This document shows, piece by piece, positions 32,669-36,510 of a stretch of DNA of 36,510 bases. The translations under genes and the position numbers were made by a program. How positions within the stretch are numbered: the first letter of the stretch is position 1; each line of letters begins with the position of its first letter. The notes beneath the pieces are model-generated. The model was not told the DNA's origin and ran no database searches. It saw nothing but the letters and a program-made list of their open reading frames with translations. Source of the stretch: Kiritimatiellia bacterium (GTDB taxonomy: Bacteria > Verrucomicrobiota > Kiritimatiellia > RFP12 > UBA1067); NCBI GenBank assembly GCA_024405395.1, contig JAKSOW010000019.1, positions 1-36,510 on the forward strand, written 5' to 3'.

Positions 32669-35371
32669 ATGCTCCTCGCAGTTGCCCTGGCGGCGATTTT
32701 CACGGCCTCGTATGATGCGGACTTTCGTGGCGAGGTCGGCCATGCAACGGTCAATGCCGACTATTCTGGCGGTGTCCTCTGGGAAGACATTGAGGCGCAT
32801 CTGAAGCCCGGACTGTCCGGACGTTCGGCAAGTATCGGCACGCCCGAAACCAAGGCGTCTGCTTTGTATGCCGTCTACCGGAACATGGATTTCCTTCGGC
32901 CAGAAGAAGGCGGCATTTCGTTCTGGATGCAGCCTGTCGACTGGACCGGGGATGACGGGCGGTATCACATTTTCCTGAGGGCCGAAGGACCGGATGCGGA
33001 CCTTCTGGTCTACAAGACTTCGTCGAATGTGCTGCGGGTCTATTCGAGCTTCCGCAGGAAAAAGGTCTTCTCCTGCCTGGACTGCACGGCGAAGGGGTGG
33101 ATACGCGGCCAATGGCATCACATCGCGGTCGAATGGAAAGAGGGGAGCGCTCGACTTTTTGTAGATGGCGCACTTCGCACCAGCGGCGCGTTTCAGCTGC
33201 CGGGGTCTGGCTATGACCGCATTGGCGTCGGCGGGCTGCGTCCGCTCGACTGGAAGAATCCGATGAACTTCACGCAGATCGACGAGTTGCGGATAGCCAG
33301 CGAAACGCGGGATGAGGCGGCGGTCGCAAAGGAGTATGGAAGGCTTTGCGCGAAAACGGGCATCAACGGCGCGGCTACGGGACTGGATCCTGCAGAGGTC
33401 AAACGGGCGATGGAGGAGCCCGAACCGTGGCGGACGGAGAAGCTCGGATACAGCACCGCGTGTCCATCTCCCTGGACGCCTGTCGAATGGGACGCAAAGA
33501 CGTTGACGCTCCGCTGCTGGAACCGCGAATACGTCTTCGGGAACCGTGCACTGCCCGTGCGGATCGTCTCGGACGGAACGGATGTCCTTTCGTGCCCTGT
33601 GGCATTCGAGTTGGATGGCCAGGAGGTGCCGTTTGGCATTCCTAAGGTGGTTGAAGCCAATGCGTCTGAGGTTGTACTTGTCGCCTATGGGCAAATGGAC
33701 GGTTTTGACGCCACGGCAAAAACGAGAATTGCCTTTGACGGTTTTGCCTGGACGGAGATCGAGCTTGCGCCGAAGTCGGCAACAGGCGCTTTTCGCTCTC
33801 TGCAGACGACGTTTGCGTTCCCGAAGGCGAACGCGACGCTTTTCAATGCGATGAAGAAGCAGTACATGGAGTTCTCGCCTGGGCACGCCGGCAAATTCCG
33901 CGACTATCGGCATGACCTCTTCGGCATGGAATCGCGCTGCATCTTCGTGGGCAACGAGCGAATTGGCCTTGAATGGACGTGCGAAGAGCTGACGGACTGG
34001 TACCTGAAGGATAACGCGAGTTCGCTCAAACTGGTATCGGGGGAAGGGGAGAATCGTCTGATTCTCACTATGGCGGACCGCGCCTCAGAGCCTGGGCGCA
34101 CCTGCCATTACCGTTTCGGATGGCAGGCGCTGCCGGTGAAACCGCTGACGCGGAAGTGGCGGCTGGCGCGAACCTTCTCGGACAATCCCGAGGGATTTGT
34201 GCCCTACTTCGAATGGGAGAACCGGCATAACGTGCCCCTGGTCGAAAAGGCCTGCACAAATTACGCCGAAATCGTCGCCAGACAGCATCGGCGTTCACCT
34301 GAGATTCTCGCCTATCTGGCGGGTTTCACGACAAGTCCCGACCAGCGCGCCTGGATTAGGCATGGCCACGAATGGAACAAGACGCCGCCCGCGGCAGGAA
34401 CCGTCGGAAGTGCCAGCAATCCGAGGGAGGCGTTCTGCTGGGTGTGCGCGGCCGCGCCAGGGTGGGCTGACTACTATGTGTGGAATCTCGCCAAGTGCAT
34501 TGACGAGCTGGGCTTCGAGGGCCTCTACTTCGACAACCAGGATCCTCAGTTCTGCGACAACGCCGTACATGGATGCGGCTTCAAGGGACGGGACGGGAAG
34601 CGATATGCGACGTACAACCTCCTGGCGACGCGTTCACTCGCCGAGCGGGAATACAGGATCTTCAAGTCCAAGCGCCCGAAAGGGCGTATCATGCGCCATA
34701 TGTCCATGAAGACGGTGATGGCGCTTGATTCGCTTTGCGACTTCATCGTCGATGGCGAATGTTACTGCGGTACCCTGTCGCGCAAGGAGAGCTATGTGGA
34801 CATCTTCAGCCCCGATCTGTTCCGGGCAATGTATGCCCCGACACCCTACGGCATTCCGCGCTATTTCATCCCGCAGATCGAACGGTCGATCAAAATCTAC
34901 GGCAAAGACCGCAATCGCTATTCGACACCGGAAAAGGCCCGGGCCGAACACATCAGACATATGCCGGCGGCAAGGCATTTCTTTGCCTATCTCGTGGTGC
35001 ATGACTGCCTGCTCTGGCGGGGCGGGGGCATCTCGGAAAAGCCGTGGTACGACATCCTCGGCCGATTCGGACTGGATGGCACCGAACGTTTCGTTGGCTA
35101 TACCGATCCAGCATCGCCTTTCGGATATGCGAATGAGCGTGTGATGATTTCCTCCTACGTGAAGGGGGACCAGCTGCTAGCCATCATCTTCAACGACACG
35201 GATGTGCCCCTTGAGGATGTTCGCTTCGACCGGCAGAAGCTGGATGCCCTGGTGCCCGGAGTGAAACTGCTGTTGAAGAACGAGGAGACGCGGGCGGATG
35301 TGACTGTTGCGGGCGAGTGCATCCGACTGAAGGTGCCGCCGCGCGACTATGTGATTATCGGGAACTTCTGA
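32669..35371 (+). CDS. LamG + TIM-barrel glycosidase-like secreted protein (DUF6067-like)
   Basis: Predicted exported carbohydrate-active enzyme of 900 residues with a very short signal peptide (MLLAVALAAIFTA). Residues about 15-215 are a LamG/concanavalin-like sandwich (ISFWMQPVDW, GQWHHIAVEWKEGSARLFVDG, IDELRIAS). A beta-sandwich runs to about 500. A TIM-barrel-like domain follows at about 530-830, with strands ending in ILAYLAGF, GLYFDNQDPQF (Asp622) and DFIVDGECY (Asp695, Glu697), where acidic residues are placed as in glycosidases. A final beta domain ends PPRDYVIIGNF. The architecture resembles proteins annotated as glycoside hydrolase domain-containing DUF6067, but I cannot confirm that family or the catalytic pair. 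The ATG lies 12 bases past the previous stop, with GGGGGCGGAAG before it; likely one operon with the flanking genes. Confidence 0.65.
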   Translation: MLLAVALAAIFTASYDADFRGEVGHATVNADYSGGVLWEDIEAHLKPGLSGRSASIGTPETKASALYAVYRNMDFLRPEEGGISFWMQPVDWTGDDGRYHIFLRAEGPDADLLVYKTSSNVLRVYSSFRRKKVFSCLDCTAKGWIRGQWHHIAVEWKEGSARLFVDGALRTSGAFQLPGSGYDRIGVGGLRPLDWKNPMNFTQIDELRIASETRDEAAVAKEYGRLCAKTGINGAATGLDPAEVKRAMEEPEPWRTEKLGYSTACPSPWTPVEWDAKTLTLRCWNREYVFGNRALPVRIVSDGTDVLSCPVAFELDGQEVPFGIPKVVEANASEVVLVAYGQMDGFDATAKTRIAFDGFAWTEIELAPKSATGAFRSLQTTFAFPKANATLFNAMKKQYMEFSPGHAGKFRDYRHDLFGMESRCIFVGNERIGLEWTCEELTDWYLKDNASSLKLVSGEGENRLILTMADRASEPGRTCHYRFGWQALPVKPLTRKWRLARTFSDNPEGFVPYFEWENRHNVPLVEKACTNYAEIVARQHRRSPEILAYLAGFTTSPDQRAWIRHGHEWNKTPPAAGTVGSASNPREAFCWVCAAAPGWADYYVWNLAKCIDELGFEGLYFDNQDPQFCDNAVHGCGFKGRDGKRYATYNLLATRSLAEREYRIFKSKRPKGRIMRHMSMKTVMALDSLCDFIVDGECYCGTLSRKESYVDIFSPDLFRAMYAPTPYGIPRYFIPQIERSIKIYGKDRNRYSTPEKARAEHIRHMPAARHFFAYLVVHDCLLWRGGGISEKPWYDILGRFGLDGTERFVGYTDPASPFGYANERVMISSYVKGDQLLAIIFNDTDVPLEDVRFDRQKLDALVPGVKLLLKNEETRADVTVAGECIRLKVPPRDYVIIGNF

Positions 35372-35373
35372 CG

Positions 35374-36462
35374 ATGTGTGCGTGTGCGTTGTTGTTTGCT
35401 GTGGTGGGGGTTGTCCTTCGCTTTGACGATGTGCATCCCGTCGGAGAATGGCGGGAGCTGGTGGCGGCATTTGAGGCCGAGGGGATGAGAGCCTCCCTTG
35501 CCGTGCCCATGGGCTTGGTTTCGTCCGATCAGCAGGTCAAGTTCCTGCAGGAGGCGGCGGCAAAGGGGCATGAGCTGATGGACCATGGTTACGATCACGG
35601 AGTCTATGCCCATCGCTGCGCCACGGCGGAAGAGTTCAGGGAGGTAAGCGCATTGCCGTTCGTCGCGGAAGCCGATGCGCAGAGTCGCCAAGTGGGGTTC
35701 CGCTTTTCGTTTGACCGTTCGCATCCCGGCAACCAGACGATTCTGGGCACGATCACCAACGGCTGTCTGGAGGTGTCGGAGGCGGATGCCAAGCGGATGC
35801 ACCGTCCGGACAAGATCTATGTGCCGTCACTCGACCGTTTCTTTGCATTTGATGATCCCAAGGGCGGGAAAGCCAAGATTCGGTCGTTCTACGTTCCCCG
35901 GCCGGTGTCCGTGCCCGATGTCCCGCACGGTGAATTGATTTTGTGCCATCAGCAGGCATTTGGGCTTTGCGACGAGGCGTTGCGTTTCCAGGCTGGCCTG
36001 AGTAGGCGGGCGTTTCTCGAGAAGGGGCTTCCTGTGCCCAGGGTATGGATCCAACCCGGGGGATGGGAGCCCTGGATCCCGGTGGCGCAGTTCAGACGGG
36101 TGTACGTGCAGGAGTTCGGCTATACGGCGGCTGACTGTCTGCCCGGGAGCAGTCCAACCTGGAACTGCGACCCCCAAGCGAAGAATCCAGATATCGCCCG
36201 CCTGACGATGCGCCCTCAGGCTTATCTTGATTCGCCGTCCGTCACCCCAGAGCGACTGCGCCAGGCGATTCGGGCGGCACAGACTAAAGGACGCGGCATC
36301 TGCTTTCTGAGCCACATGCGGCCGTCCCCGAAGATGGCGGGCGGCTGGAACGAGTGGATGACGGAGACGAAGGTGTTGCTGCGTTGGCTGAAGGCAAATG
36401 AGATACCCGTACAGACCTTTTCCGAAATGGCGAAAGAGCTATGGGGAAATGCAAACTGGTGA
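35374..36462 (+). CDS. Polysaccharide deacetylase (NodB-like) family protein
   Basis: Predicted metal-dependent deacetylase (362 aa). The first NodB motif is LRFDD (Asp18, Asp19), in place of the usual TFDD. The metal-binding His pair is HGYDH (His71 and His75), matching H-x3-H. A later ICFLSHMRPSP strand supplies a possible conserved histidine. These features support an Asp-His-His metal site acting on an acetylated sugar polymer. The start at ATG 35374 is two bases past the preceding stop with no Shine-Dalgarno sequence, suggesting coupling. A longer in-frame start at 35317 inside the upstream gene is possible. With ATG 35374 the hydrophobic N-terminus runs straight into the first strand of the domain, so export is doubtful. 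Last gene of the unit with the DUF6067-like enzyme. Confidence 0.7.
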   Translation: MCACALLFAVVGVVLRFDDVHPVGEWRELVAAFEAEGMRASLAVPMGLVSSDQQVKFLQEAAAKGHELMDHGYDHGVYAHRCATAEEFREVSALPFVAEADAQSRQVGFRFSFDRSHPGNQTILGTITNGCLEVSEADAKRMHRPDKIYVPSLDRFFAFDDPKGGKAKIRSFYVPRPVSVPDVPHGELILCHQQAFGLCDEALRFQAGLSRRAFLEKGLPVPRVWIQPGGWEPWIPVAQFRRVYVQEFGYTAADCLPGSSPTWNCDPQAKNPDIARLTMRPQAYLDSPSVTPERLRQAIRAAQTKGRGICFLSHMRPSPKMAGGWNEWMTETKVLLRWLKANEIPVQTFSEMAKELWGNANW

Positions 36463-36470
36463 TTTGTAAA

Positions 36471-36502
36471 GAGGGTGGGTCAGCAAAAATTCTTTAACCC
36501 AC
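36471..36502 (+). terminator. Possible hairpin after the deacetylase gene
   Basis: GTGGGT and ACCCAC form a six-base inverted repeat with a loop of about 17 bases containing AAA and TTT runs that could extend the pairing. It lies just past the stop at 36462. No T-run follows within the window, so it may be a weak terminator or an operator for the next gene. Confidence 0.25.
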
Positions 36503-36510
36503 TTGGGACA

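Noticed and set aside
1..36510. CRISPR arrays, tRNA or rRNA genes, insertion sequences, phage genes
   Set aside because: No regularly spaced direct repeats, cloverleaf sequences, transposase motifs or terminal inverted repeats were seen by eye.

Overview
The window is a GC-rich bacterial chromosome segment carrying about 18 protein genes and no RNA genes. The gene content suggests a member of the PVC superphylum, most likely Kiritimatiellota or Lentisphaerota and probably gut- or detritus-associated. The reasons are the very large secreted proteins with autotransporter-type beta-strand repeats, the secreted carbohydrate enzymes (DUF1680/GH127, DUF4886, DUF4091, DUF1080, a DUF6067-like protein, NodB-like deacetylase, parallel beta-helix), and the lack of SusC/SusD genes. 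This placement is an inference; no marker gene for taxonomy is present.

Layout. (1) 1-6474, plus strand: an operon-like run of a 5'-truncated LamG/beta-helix protein, a GH127-like enzyme and a ceramidase-fold protein. (2) 6496-12133: a promoter that sits inside an inverted repeat, a 1113-residue SGNH-hydrolase surface protein, and a surface protein made of two tandem homologous halves. (3) 12153-13139, minus strand: a MenA-like prenyltransferase, divergent from (4) 13248-16583, a 1111-residue beta-repeat surface protein. (5) 16627-19906: a DUF4886 SGNH hydrolase and an F5/8C-DUF4091 glycosidase-like protein. (6) 19931-21920, minus strand: nnrD followed by an overlapping NamZ-like gene with no signal peptide. 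(7) 22042-29724: a tightly packed five-gene run of an acidic zinc-ribbon/coiled-coil protein, a CDP-alcohol phosphatidyltransferase, a GH13-GH133 glycogen debranching enzyme, a DUF1080 protein and an unknown secreted protein. (8) 29984-36462: another beta-repeat surface protein, a LamG/TIM-barrel glycosidase-like protein and a polysaccharide deacetylase-like protein.

Function. Most of the window looks like scattered extracellular glycan-degradation modules interleaved with housekeeping genes for quinone synthesis, metabolite repair, phospholipid and glycogen metabolism. The secreted enzymes would remove arabinofuranosyl, acyl and other decorations and cleave backbones, while the repeat proteins would display or bind at the surface. 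The actual substrate cannot be read from sequence.

The most notable signal is regulatory. Three genes (menA-like, DUF4886, nnrD) share an extended -10 TGGTATAAT followed within 0-2 bases by GGG, only 7-10 bases before the ATG and with no Shine-Dalgarno sequence. This implies leaderless or nearly leaderless mRNAs. Three large surface-protein genes instead have a TAAAAT -10 and normal ribosome sites. One of those promoters is framed by a perfect 9-bp inverted repeat. Several start codons were moved downstream from the longest open frame on ribosome-site and signal-peptide evidence.
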